From positions 1 to 5,169 of the forward strand of contig JAOTWH010000160.1 in the NCBI GenBank assembly GCA_029863035.1: a stretch of DNA of 5,169 nt. The letters are read 5' to 3'. Of this stretch, positions 1-4,799 are shown in pieces; the first letter of the stretch is position 1; every line of letters begins with the position of its first letter. This DNA comes from Acidimicrobiia bacterium (GTDB taxonomy: Bacteria; Actinomycetota; Acidimicrobiia; UBA5794; JAOTWH01). The notes beneath the pieces were generated by a model that had not been told where the DNA came from, made no database searches, and worked only from the letters and a program-made list of their open reading frames with translations. The position numbers and the translations under genes were made by a program.

Positions 1-63
1 TGCGGGAGGGGTAGGGGGAGGGTGTCAACCGCGTTCGAAGATGCTCTTCAATAACTCGTGCCG
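1..63 (+). repeat. Left repeat block, first part (matches 4300-4318 plus 4416-4458)
   Basis: Positions 1-19 match 4300-4318 with one mismatch; in the second copy this stretch is the right arm of a palindrome, so the window starts inside the same palindrome. Positions 20-63 then match 4416-4458, sharing GTTCGAAGATGCTCTT and a CGTGCCG end, with a few substitutions and one indel. Here the two pieces are joined directly; in the second copy 97 bases lie between them. A short open frame from 41 to 247 crosses this DNA but has no protein-like features and I do not call it. Confidence 0.75.
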
Positions 64-83
64 CGCAGAGGTGATGCACATCA

Positions 84-149
84 GCTCCCCCTCCGCCTAC
101 GTGCTCTGCGAGCACTCCGGCACTCTCCCCCACCCTTCGGGCGGGAGAG
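84..149 (-). repeat. Degraded, inverted member of the two-hairpin repeat family (tentative)
   Basis: Positions 101-115 form a perfect 6-bp stem (GTGCTC/GAGCAC) with a three-base loop TGC. Positions 123-149 read like the reverse complement of hairpin A at 4635-4661, sharing the core ACCCTTCGGGCGGGAGA. The order hairpin B then hairpin A is what an inverted copy would show. The AGTACC linker is not intact here, so this is a decayed relative at best. Positions 84-97 also resemble the reverse complement of part of the insert at 217-272. Confidence 0.45.
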
Positions 150-180
150 GGAAAGACCGGCGACCAGCCTTCTCGTGCTC

Positions 181-302
181 TTCCCTTCTCCCGCTTGCGG
201 GGGAAGTACCTCGGGCCCGTCTCCTCCCCCGTAGGGGGAGGTGCTGAGCAAAGCGAGGCGGAGGGGGCTCTTGCCCGAGGCGATGGGGGAGCGGACCCTT
301 CG
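181..302 (+). repeat. Two-hairpin repeat, copy 1, split by an insert in hairpin B
   Basis: Hairpin A pairs 185-194 with 197-206, with one G-T pair. AGTACC follows at 205-210. The left arm of hairpin B (CCTCGGGC, 209-216) and its right arm (GCCCGAGG, 273-280) are identical to those at 4664-4682, but here they are separated by 56 bases instead of the loop GAA. The tail GATGGGGGAGCGGACCCTTCG (282-302) is identical to 4684-4704. The block ends about 20 bases beyond the stop codon of the minus-strand gene at 338-649. Confidence 0.8.
217..272. repeat. 56-base insert nested in hairpin B of repeat copy 1
   Basis: This segment replaces the GAA loop seen in the intact copy at 4672-4674. It carries its own perfect 8-bp hairpin at 223-241 (CCTCCCCC/GGGGGAGG, loop GTA), followed by a GCGAGGCGGAGGGGGC-type tail. 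The reverse complement of that tail resembles 84-97 in this window, so the insert appears to be a member of a second short repeat family. It contains no coding sequence. The exact edges are uncertain by a few bases, because the flanks share C and G runs. Confidence 0.65.
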
Positions 303-337
303 GGCGGGAGAGGGAAGAATCTGTCGCTAAGCGGCTG

Positions 338-649
338 CTAGCCCCCGCTCATCATGGTCTCGAACCCCTTCTTGGCGTTGGCCAGAGCAGCATCTAGATC
401 TGCCAGGGGGTAGATCGAGATGGTCGACGTCTGGCCGAATGGGAAGCCCGTCATGATGGCGTCCAGCTCTTCGTGGCTGTCCACTTCGAGGAGTCCGCCC
501 CCGCCGGGTCGGCCTGCGTACGACCATGAGTCGAGCAGCTTGCCCGATGCTCGATGCTCACTGAGCCAGGCAGTCATCATGTCCAGCATCGGCATGGCCA
601 TGTCTGGCGGCATCGGGTCGCGGCTTTCGGTCATGAGCAGAAACTTCAT
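338..649 (-). CDS. Muconolactone delta-isomerase-like small protein
   Basis: This 103-residue protein resembles the muconolactone delta-isomerase (MIase) family, a ferredoxin-like alpha/beta fold that forms oligomers. The similarity is seen in the N-terminal strand KFLLMT, a helix ending in RASGKL (about 33-38), the SWSYAG stretch (41-46), and LLEVDSHEELDAIMTGFP (53-70), which parallels the family's strand-helix with a D/E-S-x-E-L pattern. ISIYPLAD (77-84) follows as the last strand. Classical MIase has about 92-96 residues and converts muconolactone in catechol degradation. No other gene of that pathway is visible, so the substrate is unknown and a general dimeric alpha-beta barrel role is as likely. 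The start at 649 is fixed by an AAGGAGG ribosome binding site five bases upstream. The frame stays open on the minus strand to 1210, but that is the shadow of the aminotransferase. The gene stands alone, divergent from the aminotransferase. Confidence 0.82.
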   Translation of the reverse strand: MKFLLMTESRDPMPPDMAMPMLDMMTAWLSEHRASGKLLDSWSYAGRPGGGGLLEVDSHEELDAIMTGFPFGQTSTISIYPLADLDAALANAKKGFETMMSGG

Positions 650-654
650 GTGGT

Positions 655-661
655 CCTCCTT
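655..661 (-). promoter_or_regulatory. Ribosome binding site of the MIase-like gene
   Basis: On the minus strand this reads AAGGAGG, a full Shine-Dalgarno match, followed by ACCAC and then ATG. It decides the start at 649 against the much longer upstream reading frame. Confidence 0.85.
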
Positions 662-688
662 CTGGATGAAGTGTCTCTCGTCCGAACC

Positions 689-711
689 TAGTCGGCGGCG
701 GCGGGCGACTA
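689..711. other. Inverted repeat in the divergent intergenic region
   Basis: TAGTCG (689-694) and CGACTA (706-711) are perfect 6-bp arms around an 11-base GC-rich spacer, in the 102-base gap between the two divergent genes. On the minus strand TAGGTT (690-685) at one edge could serve as a -10 box for the MIase-like gene, but no -35 box is visible. A regulator site is possible, but this could be chance in GC-rich DNA. Confidence 0.25.
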
Positions 712-736
712 CGAGGCCGCGCCGCCGAGGCCGGCG

Positions 737-742
737 TACGAT
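737..742 (+). promoter_or_regulatory. Candidate -10 box of the aminotransferase gene
   Basis: TACGAT fits the TANNNT pattern of actinobacterial -10 boxes. It would start transcription near 749, only about three bases before the GTG at 752. That near-leaderless arrangement agrees with the absence of a good ribosome binding site. No TTGACA-like -35 box is seen at the usual distance. Confidence 0.35.
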
Positions 743-751
743 GGGAAAACC

Positions 752-1933
752 GTGAGCGCTAGCGACACCCCTGGATTGGCCGCCAGCCTGAATCGGCTCG
801 GCACGGAGACCGCCTTCAGCGTGTTGGCGCGGGCCAAGGAGCTGGAACGCCAGGGGCGCCACATCATCCATCTCGAGCTCGGTGAACCCGATTTCGACAC
901 CCCTCGCCATATCGGCGACGCGGCGGCTGCCGCGATCCGAGCCGGCCACACCCATTACGGCCCGACGGCCGGGTTGCCCGAGTTCCGCCAGGTGGCTGCC
1001 CAGCACCTGGCCACCACCCGCGGCATCGATGTCAGCCCCGATCAGGTGTTGGTGGGGACCGGAGCCAAGCCGTTCCTCTTCTTCACCATCTTGGCGGTGT
1101 GCGATCCCGGCGACGAGGTGATCTACCCCGACCCCGGGTTCCCTATCTACGAGTCGGCCATCCGCTGGTCGGGGGCGACGCCGGTTGCCCTGCCGCTGCG
1201 CGAAGAGCACGACTTCGCCTTCGATCTGGCAGATCTCGAGGCGCGACTATCGCCGCGCACCAAGCTGGTGATCCTCAACTCGCCCCACAACCCAACCGGA
1301 GGAGCGCTCACCCCACAGGAGACAGCCGACGCCGCCGCGCTGCTGGCCGAATCGGAGGCGTGGGTTTTGTCGGACGAGGTGTACTCGCGCCTGCTTTACG
1401 AAGGCGAGTTCGCCAGCGTCGCCTCCCACCCGGGGATGGAGGAGCGCACGGTGGTGCTCGACGGACTGTCGAAGACCTATGCGATGACGGGTTGGCGCTG
1501 CGGATATGCCGCGGTGCCCGAACCTCTGGTGGATCCGCTGGTGCGCTTCTTCGTCAACTCCACTTCGTGCGTGCCGGCCTTCATCCAGCTGGCCGGGGTA
1601 GCCGCCCTCACCGGGCCGCAAGACGAGCCGGCAGCGATGAGCAAGGAGTTCCGCCGCCGGCGCGACCTCGTCGTCGCCGGACTCAACGAGCTGCCGGGAG
1701 TCTCCTGTGTGATGCCTCGCGGTGCCTTCTACGCCTTCCCCAACGTTTCGGCCGTGCCCATCGCAGCGGACGAGCTGGCACGGCGTTTGTTGGAGGAGGC
1801 CGGCGTAGCGCTGCTGGCGGGTTCCGCCTTCGGCAAGGTTGGTGCCGACAACCTGCGGATCTCCTATGCCAACTCGGAGGAGAACCTGAACACCGCACTG
1901 GAGCGGATGGCCGACTTCCTAGAAGCGCTCTAG
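752..1933 (+). CDS. Pyridoxal-phosphate-dependent aminotransferase, class I/II
   Basis: This 393-residue protein has the normal full length of a fold-type I aminotransferase and acts in the cytosol, moving an amino group from an amino acid to a 2-oxo acid. Visible motifs in order are LELGEPDFDTP (41-51), HYGPTAG (68-74), the SPHNPTGG loop (177-184) with Asn180, SDEVYS (207-212) with Asp208 for the PLP ring nitrogen, and LSKTYAMTGWRCGY (239-252). In that last stretch Lys241 is the expected Schiff-base lysine and Arg249 a phosphate-binding arginine. NLRISYA (367-373) carries Arg369 for the substrate alpha-carboxylate. These match the aspartate aminotransferase superfamily, but the substrate cannot be read from the sequence. 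Aspartate, alanine or an aromatic amino acid are all possible, so I give no symbol. The start is a GTG with no strong ribosome binding site; the ATG at 741 is out of frame. No frameshift or missing catalytic residue is seen. Confidence 0.95.
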   Translation: MSASDTPGLAASLNRLGTETAFSVLARAKELERQGRHIIHLELGEPDFDTPRHIGDAAAAAIRAGHTHYGPTAGLPEFRQVAAQHLATTRGIDVSPDQVLVGTGAKPFLFFTILAVCDPGDEVIYPDPGFPIYESAIRWSGATPVALPLREEHDFAFDLADLEARLSPRTKLVILNSPHNPTGGALTPQETADAAALLAESEAWVLSDEVYSRLLYEGEFASVASHPGMEERTVVLDGLSKTYAMTGWRCGYAAVPEPLVDPLVRFFVNSTSCVPAFIQLAGVAALTGPQDEPAAMSKEFRRRRDLVVAGLNELPGVSCVMPRGAFYAFPNVSAVPIAADELARRLLEEAGVALLAGSAFGKVGADNLRISYANSEENLNTALERMADFLEAL

Positions 1934-1981
1934 ACCGCAGGGACGGTCAGGCGTAGGCTCTGGGTTGGCTACCAACGTGAA

Positions 1982-1987
1982 GGGAGG
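1982..1987 (+). promoter_or_regulatory. Ribosome binding site of the LiaF-like gene
   Basis: GGGAGG lies seven bases before the ATG at 1995. It favours that start over the in-frame start at 1965, which would add ten residues and has no comparable site in front of it. Confidence 0.75.
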
Positions 1988-1994
1988 AACCACG

Positions 1995-2450
1995 ATGGGC
2001 CGCAAGCTGCTGCGAGTTTTGCTGGTGATCATCGCTGTTCAGATCGTCGGATTCATCGTCGGCGCGATCATCTCTAAGAAGATGACCAAAGGCGACGAAT
2101 CCAGCGACGATTTCCAGATCGCCGCCATATTCGGAGGCAAGAAGTTCCACAGCCACGCCGACGGCCTCAAGTCCGGGGCCGTTGTCGCGGCGATGGGGGG
2201 TGTCGATCTCGACTTACGCGACGCCTCACTCGACTCAGGGGGAGCGAACCTCGATTTGAAAGCAACGATGGGCGGGGTTCAGGCCGTCGTGCCGGAGGAT
2301 TGGGCTGTCGAGGTGGATATCAGAGAAACTGCAGGCGAGGTCGAGGTCAAGGTGACGCCGCCGGAAGACCTGCCCGACGACGCACCCAAGCTTCACATCG
2401 ACGCGGATGCCCGAATGGGCGGCGTGCTGGTGACTACCAAGACGAAGTAA
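1995..2450 (+). CDS. Single-pass membrane protein with a LiaF-like C-terminal domain
   Basis: This is a 151-residue protein. One transmembrane helix (about 5-27, LLRVLLVIIAVQIVG...) follows a basic N-terminus MGRK. The rest looks like the LiaF C-terminal domain (cell wall-active antibiotic response protein, PF09922-like), an all-beta repeat domain. Four GG-centred strands are visible: IFGGKKFHS (45-53), AMGGVDLDLRDA (66-77), TMGGVQAVVPEDWAVEVD (91-108) and RMGGVLVTT (140-148). The P-x-D-W-x-V step after the third strand is typical of the family. In Firmicutes LiaF restrains the LiaS kinase in the envelope-stress system, with several membrane helices before this domain. Here only one helix is present and no kinase or regulator gene is nearby, so an envelope or stress role is inference. 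A 61-base gap without a clear terminator separates it from the aminotransferase, so co-transcription is possible. Confidence 0.85.
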   Translation: MGRKLLRVLLVIIAVQIVGFIVGAIISKKMTKGDESSDDFQIAAIFGGKKFHSHADGLKSGAVVAAMGGVDLDLRDASLDSGGANLDLKATMGGVQAVVPEDWAVEVDIRETAGEVEVKVTPPEDLPDDAPKLHIDADARMGGVLVTTKTK

Positions 2451-2468
2451 GGCAAGACAACATTCCTC

Positions 2469-2484
2469 CGCCCGCTACCGGGCG
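2469..2484 (+). terminator. GC hairpin after the LiaF-like gene, possible weak terminator
   Basis: CGCCCG (2469-2474) pairs perfectly with CGGGCG (2479-2484) around a CTAC loop, 19 bases after the stop codon. No T-run follows, so it is not a classical intrinsic terminator, though U-less hairpins are proposed as terminators in high-GC bacteria. The remaining intergenic DNA to 2600 shows nothing I can name. Confidence 0.35.
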
Positions 2485-2601
2485 CGGTGGGTTGACCTGC
2501 TGATCTACGGCGTGTCCGGCTCCTCGGTCGCCAAAGACCCCGGCGCAACTGGACGAAGGACTCAACCCGCCGCCCTACAGCCATCTCGGGTGCCGCCGAC
2601 A

Positions 2602-2607
2602 TATATA
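2602..2607 (+). promoter_or_regulatory. -10 box of a probable leaderless promoter for the lipoprotein gene
   Basis: An isolated A/T tract (ATATATATA, 2601-2609) in otherwise GC-rich DNA contains TATATA at 2602-2607. Transcription would start at about 2613-2614, which is the ATG itself. No strong Shine-Dalgarno sequence lies upstream, only AGG almost touching the start. This is the usual picture of a leaderless actinobacterial gene. No convincing -35 box is present. Confidence 0.55.
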
Positions 2608-2612
2608 TAGGT

Positions 2613-3062
2613 ATGAGGAGAATCCTGATAGCCGGATTGGTGTTGCTCGCCGCCTGCGGTGACGGGGGCGCCGACCCAACCATTGCCACTGTTCCGAGCG
2701 GAACAGGAGACTCCGCCACCTCGACAACTGCGCCATCGCCGGATACCACTGGGGTCCCAGCGCAAGCTATCCCCGAGGAACTGGTCAACTTCATCGATGG
2801 GATCGAGGAAGCACTGGTCGGTACCGCCTACGAAGGCGCAGCACTAGAGGACCCCGATGTTTTCTTGGCCACAGGCGCTTTGTTCTGTGAGCAGCTCGAT
2901 GCGGGGATCGATGCCGACGCCGTATTGGTCGGATATGTGGAGGCGCTCACGGGAGGCTCCGTCGACGAGGCGTCTGACGATGACCTGGTGCTGGCCGGTT
3001 CCTTGCTGGGTGTGGGGGTGGCCACCCTTTGCCCCCGCCACGAGGATTCAATTTCCGGCTAA
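2613..3062 (+). CDS. Small DUF732-like lipoprotein
   Basis: This 149-residue protein starts MRRILIAGLVLLAAC, a lipoprotein signal peptide with the lipobox LAAC and lipidated Cys15, so the mature protein should be anchored to the outer face of the membrane. Residues 20-52 are a flexible linker rich in Thr, Ser, Pro and Gly. The rest (about 53-143) is helical and acidic. It contains GALFCEQLDAG (88-98) and, near the end, ATLCPRH (137-143). Two cysteines (Cys92, Cys140) in the pattern C-x2-L-x2-G ... CP recall DUF732, a small secreted domain of Actinomycetota in which such cysteines are expected to form a disulfide. The family assignment is from pattern only, and the function is unknown. The gene appears to have its own leaderless promoter and ends 43 bases before the next start. 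Confidence 0.8.
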   Translation: MRRILIAGLVLLAACGDGGADPTIATVPSGTGDSATSTTAPSPDTTGVPAQAIPEELVNFIDGIEEALVGTAYEGAALEDPDVFLATGALFCEQLDAGIDADAVLVGYVEALTGGSVDEASDDDLVLAGSLLGVGVATLCPRHEDSISG

Positions 3063-3105
3063 AGTTCACTACTCTCCGTAGCCGATAACCTAATGGTTGG
3101 GCAGA

Positions 3106-3534
3106 ATGGCGTTTATGAAGTCGTTGGCCATTACCGCACCTGTCATTGTTCTGGCAGTGGCCATGACCGTTCCCGCCGCCGCCATCCCCGATCATGCCAC
3201 GGGGCTGGATCGGGCCCGCGAGATGTCACAGAAATCCTTCGACAAGGTGCGCGGCAAGTCGGCCGATGCCCCCGGCCAGAACAAGGCCGACCAGGCTGAC
3301 AAGCTCACCGGCCGCGATCGAGCCCTCGCTTCCATCCTGAAGGGTCTCGAGAAGGGCAACGGGAATGGCAACGCCTTCGGCCGCGGCCACTCCGCCGATG
3401 TGTTGGGAGCGCTGCTGGCCGGTGACTCCCCTTCCGAGCTGGCCAGCCACGGCGAGAAGGTCAGCGCCATGGTCAAGGCCTTCAATGCTCTCAAGAAGGC
3501 CGAGAAAGCCGAAGAGGCCGACTCCGACAGCTAA
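3106..3534 (+). CDS. Unrecognised secreted protein rich in Lys, Ala and Glu
   Basis: This is a 142-residue protein when started at the ATG at 3106. An ATG at 3115 (MKSLAIT...) is equally plausible, and a TTG at 3097 is possible; none has a strong ribosome binding site. A TAACCT at 3086-3091 could be the -10 box. The N-terminus is a Sec signal peptide with a hydrophobic core (about 6-22) and the likely cleavage site VPAAA/IPDH after residue 26. The mature part is hydrophilic and mostly helical, with many charged residues: Lys- and Asp-rich stretches at 38-72, a short GNGNGN run (84-89), a helix around SADVLGALLAGDSPSELA (96-113), and a C-terminal tail of alternating Lys, Ala and Glu (120-138). 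There is no cysteine in the mature part. I do not recognise a family or function. Same-strand neighbours on the left are also exported. Confidence 0.72.
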   Translation: MAFMKSLAITAPVIVLAVAMTVPAAAIPDHATGLDRAREMSQKSFDKVRGKSADAPGQNKADQADKLTGRDRALASILKGLEKGNGNGNAFGRGHSADVLGALLAGDSPSELASHGEKVSAMVKAFNALKKAEKAEEADSDS

Positions 3535-3543
3535 CGGCTGTCG
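3525..3543 (+). terminator. Hairpin spanning the stop codon of the secreted protein gene
   Basis: CGACAGC (3525-3531) and GCTGTCG (3537-3543) form a perfect 7-bp stem. Its five-base loop TAACG contains the TAA stop codon. No T-run follows. It may help end transcription between the convergent genes, but this is weak evidence. Confidence 0.35.
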
Positions 3544-3580
3544 ACCTCAAAACGCGCTGTCCCGTCTCTGCTCACTGTCT

Positions 3581-3620
3581 CTCCCTCCCGGCGGGGGAGT
3601 CCGGCAGGGCCAACTCGGAC
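3581..3620. repeat. Degraded repeat hairpins between convergent genes
   Basis: CTCCCTC (3581-3587) pairs with GGGGGAG (3593-3599) with one G-T pair, and GTCCG (3599-3603) pairs with CGGAC (3616-3620). The order of a C-rich/G-rich hairpin ending GGGGGAG, then a second stem, resembles the two-hairpin family elsewhere in the window, but the AGTACC linker is absent. It lies 12 bases from the stop codon of the transporter gene and could act as a shared terminator. Confidence 0.4.
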
Positions 3621-3632
3621 TAAGCGAAACGG

Positions 3633-4268
3633 CTAGGCACGGGGCGGATCTTCTGGAGCTGGTTGCGACTCCAACCAATGCTCCCGGCCTTCCGCCAGGG
3701 CCAGGGCGGCGACGATGAGAGCCGCCACCGGGTCGGCCCACCACCACTCCAGCGTCGCATTGAGCACCAGGGCGGTCAGCACCGCCGTTGCCAGCCCGGC
3801 GTCGAGGTAGGTGATGCGAGCCTCGGCCAGCAGCGGCTCGGAGCCAAGTTGACGCCCGGTTCGCTGTTTCAGGACGGCCAGGGTGAGCATGACGAGCGCG
3901 GTCACTGCCAGGTAACCCACCCCGATGGGCGACTCGTCGGGGACCGATTCACCAAGTAGGCGCACTAGCGCGCCGATGGCCAGGACCACCCCCAGCGCTA
4001 TGAAGGCGATAGAGATGAGCCGGAGCGATTGGCGAGTGCCGGGACCGTGTTCCATCGTGATGAGGTCACGGCTGTGGCGCACCACCACCAGCGACGCCAG
4101 CACCTCGACAACCGAGTCGGTGCCGAACGCGATCAAGGCGATAGACCCAGCCGCGACCCCCAACCCGATCGTGATGAACACCTCGGCGACGTTCCAGCCG
4201 ATGGTCACCCATTCCAGCCGCACCGCCCGTCGCCGCAGCCTTTCGAACCGAACCTCATCCAGGGCCAT
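3633..4268 (-). CDS. Short CDF-type cation transporter, membrane domain only
   Basis: This 211-residue membrane protein belongs to the cation diffusion facilitator (cation efflux, PF01545) superfamily, whose members exchange divalent metals for protons. About six helices can be placed: 18-39, 42-63, 84-105, 117-134, 153-171 and 177-193. Family marks are the helix 2 stretch GSIALIAFGTDSVVEVLAS (41-59), the helix 5 entry LLAEARITYLDAGLA (146-160), and WWWADPVAALIVA (175-187) in the last helix. In well-studied CDFs the metal site uses DxxxD in helix 2 and HxxxD in helix 5. Here the matching positions are Asp51/Glu55 and Ile152/Asp156, so one ligand is missing. The protein stops soon after helix 6 and lacks the cytoplasmic domain of YiiP-like members (about 300 residues). 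The metal, if any, is unknown. No clear ribosome binding site precedes the ATG, so the gene may be leaderless. It converges on the secreted protein gene. Confidence 0.88.
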   Translation of the reverse strand: MALDEVRFERLRRRAVRLEWVTIGWNVAEVFITIGLGVAAGSIALIAFGTDSVVEVLASLVVVRHSRDLITMEHGPGTRQSLRLISIAFIALGVVLAIGALVRLLGESVPDESPIGVGYLAVTALVMLTLAVLKQRTGRQLGSEPLLAEARITYLDAGLATAVLTALVLNATLEWWWADPVAALIVAALALAEGREHWLESQPAPEDPPRA

Positions 4269-4288
4269 GGAGGGACGATAAGTCTTCT

Positions 4289-4310
4289 CCCCTCCCGCTT
4301 GCGGGAGGGG
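4289..4310. repeat. Perfect 22-base palindrome upstream of the transporter gene
   Basis: CCCCTCCCGC (4289-4298) and GCGGGAGGGG (4301-4310) are perfect arms around TT. The right arm with its continuation to 4318 recurs at positions 1-19 of the window. It lies about 20 bases upstream of the minus-strand start at 4268, so it would sit near that gene's promoter. It belongs to the repeat mosaic covering 4286-4861. Confidence 0.75.
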
Positions 4311-4318
4311 TTGGGGGA

Positions 4319-4415
4319 TTGGGTCGCTTCGCTCACGGTCGGGCTCTGTCGAGTCCTATTCGTACTCGACTATCGCCCTTCCTAGTGCCTCGCTCCGCTC
4401 GGCGCCCTACTCCCT
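4319..4415. repeat. 97-base hairpin-bearing insert, absent from the left block
   Basis: The left block joins its equivalents of 4318 and 4416 directly (positions 19 and 20), so this segment is extra here or lost there. It contains a hairpin GTCGAGT (4348-4354) / ACTCGAC (4364-4370), enclosed by GGGC (4341-4344) / GCCC (4375-4378). Two similar stretches, TCGCTTCGCTC (4324-4334) and TCGCTCCGCTC (4390-4400), lie near its two ends in direct orientation. No coding sequence is seen. Confidence 0.55.
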
Positions 4416-4472
4416 GGGTGTCAATCGCGTTCGAAGATGCTCTTTCAGAATCGTGCCGCCCTAACGGGCGGC
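4416..4472. repeat. Second copy of the GTTCGAAGATGCTCTT repeat, with adjoining hairpin
   Basis: Positions 4416-4458 match 20-63. A perfect 7-bp hairpin follows at once, GCCGCCC (4455-4461) / GGGCGGC (4466-4472) with loop TAAC; this hairpin is not kept in the left copy. Confidence 0.7.
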
Positions 4473-4484
4473 GCTGTTAGGTCC

Positions 4485-4540
4485 CTTCCCCCTCCAGGGG
4501 GAAGTACCCGGCTCGAAGAGCCGGGGGATGGGGGTGGGGA
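4485..4540 (+). repeat. Two-hairpin repeat, copy 2
   Basis: Hairpin A is CTTCCCCCT (4485-4493) / AGGGGGAAG (4496-4504), nine perfect pairs. AGTACC spans 4503-4508. Hairpin B is CCCGGCTC (4507-4514) / GAGCCGGG (4518-4525) with loop GAA, followed by the G-rich tail GGATGGGGGTGGGGA. Tail bases 4532-4540 are also complementary to 4561-4569 and could close a larger structure. Compared with 4631-4704 the stem bases differ on both sides but pairing is kept. Confidence 0.82.
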
Positions 4541-4578
4541 CGACCACCTCGACATCCTCTTCCCCACCCTCCCCCTAA

Positions 4579-4600
4579 CCCCCTCCCTGTAGGGAGGGGG
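4579..4600. repeat. Perfect 22-base palindrome
   Basis: CCCCCTCCCT (4579-4588) and AGGGAGGGGG (4591-4600) pair without mismatch around GT. It is of the same C-rich/G-rich type as hairpin A, but no AGTACC or hairpin B follows, so it may be a separate palindrome family or a half element. Confidence 0.7.
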
Positions 4601-4630
4601 AACTCGCGCCCTTCCCTTCTCCCGTTTTTC

Positions 4631-4704
4631 TTCCCTTCTCCCGCCCGAAGGGTGGGGGAAGTACCTCGGGCGAAGCCCGAGGGGATGGGGGAGCGGACCC
4701 TTCG
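4631..4704 (+). repeat. Two-hairpin repeat, copy 3 (uninterrupted counterpart of copy 1)
   Basis: Hairpin A pairs 4635-4646 with 4650-4661, with two G-T pairs and loop GAA. AGTACC spans 4660-4665. Hairpin B is CCTCGGGC (4664-4671) / GCCCGAGG (4675-4682) with loop GAA. The tail GATGGGGGAGCGGACCCTTCG (4684-4704) is identical to 282-302. This copy shows what the split copy at 181-302 looked like without its insert. The 95 bases after it (4705-4799) hold nothing I can identify. Confidence 0.85.
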
Positions 4705-4799
4705 TGACCTTTCAGCATGGCCCCCGAACGCGCCAACCGACCCCGAGGGGCCCGCTGTCGCATGAGTGGCGGCGCGTTCTACGCCATCAGTGGAGATTT

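Noticed and set aside
41..247. 68-codon frame in the left repeat block
   Set aside because: It consists of repeat DNA only, has no ribosome binding site, and the homologous repeat at 4436 does not keep the frame.
1..337. CRISPR array
   Set aside because: The repeats are palindromic, irregularly spaced, of differing lengths and not separated by unique spacers of constant size; no cas gene is present.
338..1210. 290-codon open frame on the minus strand
   Set aside because: Only the last 103 codons look like a protein family member and they have their own Shine-Dalgarno. The rest is antisense to the well-supported aminotransferase, a common effect of GC-rich codon use.
1933..1948. Terminator after the aminotransferase
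   Set aside because: The stem GACCG/CGGTC has only five pairs and no T-run follows.
3192..3494. 100-codon minus-strand frame antisense to the secreted protein gene
   Set aside because: It mirrors the plus-strand gene, has no start signal, and the plus strand shows a proper signal peptide.
4341..4378. tRNA or other RNA gene in the hairpin of the 97-base insert
   Set aside because: There is a single hairpin with no cloverleaf, no T-loop motif and no CCA end.
4521..4540. G-quadruplex
   Set aside because: Only three long G-runs lie close together here; a fourth would have to come from a stem arm. Possible but not supported enough to call.
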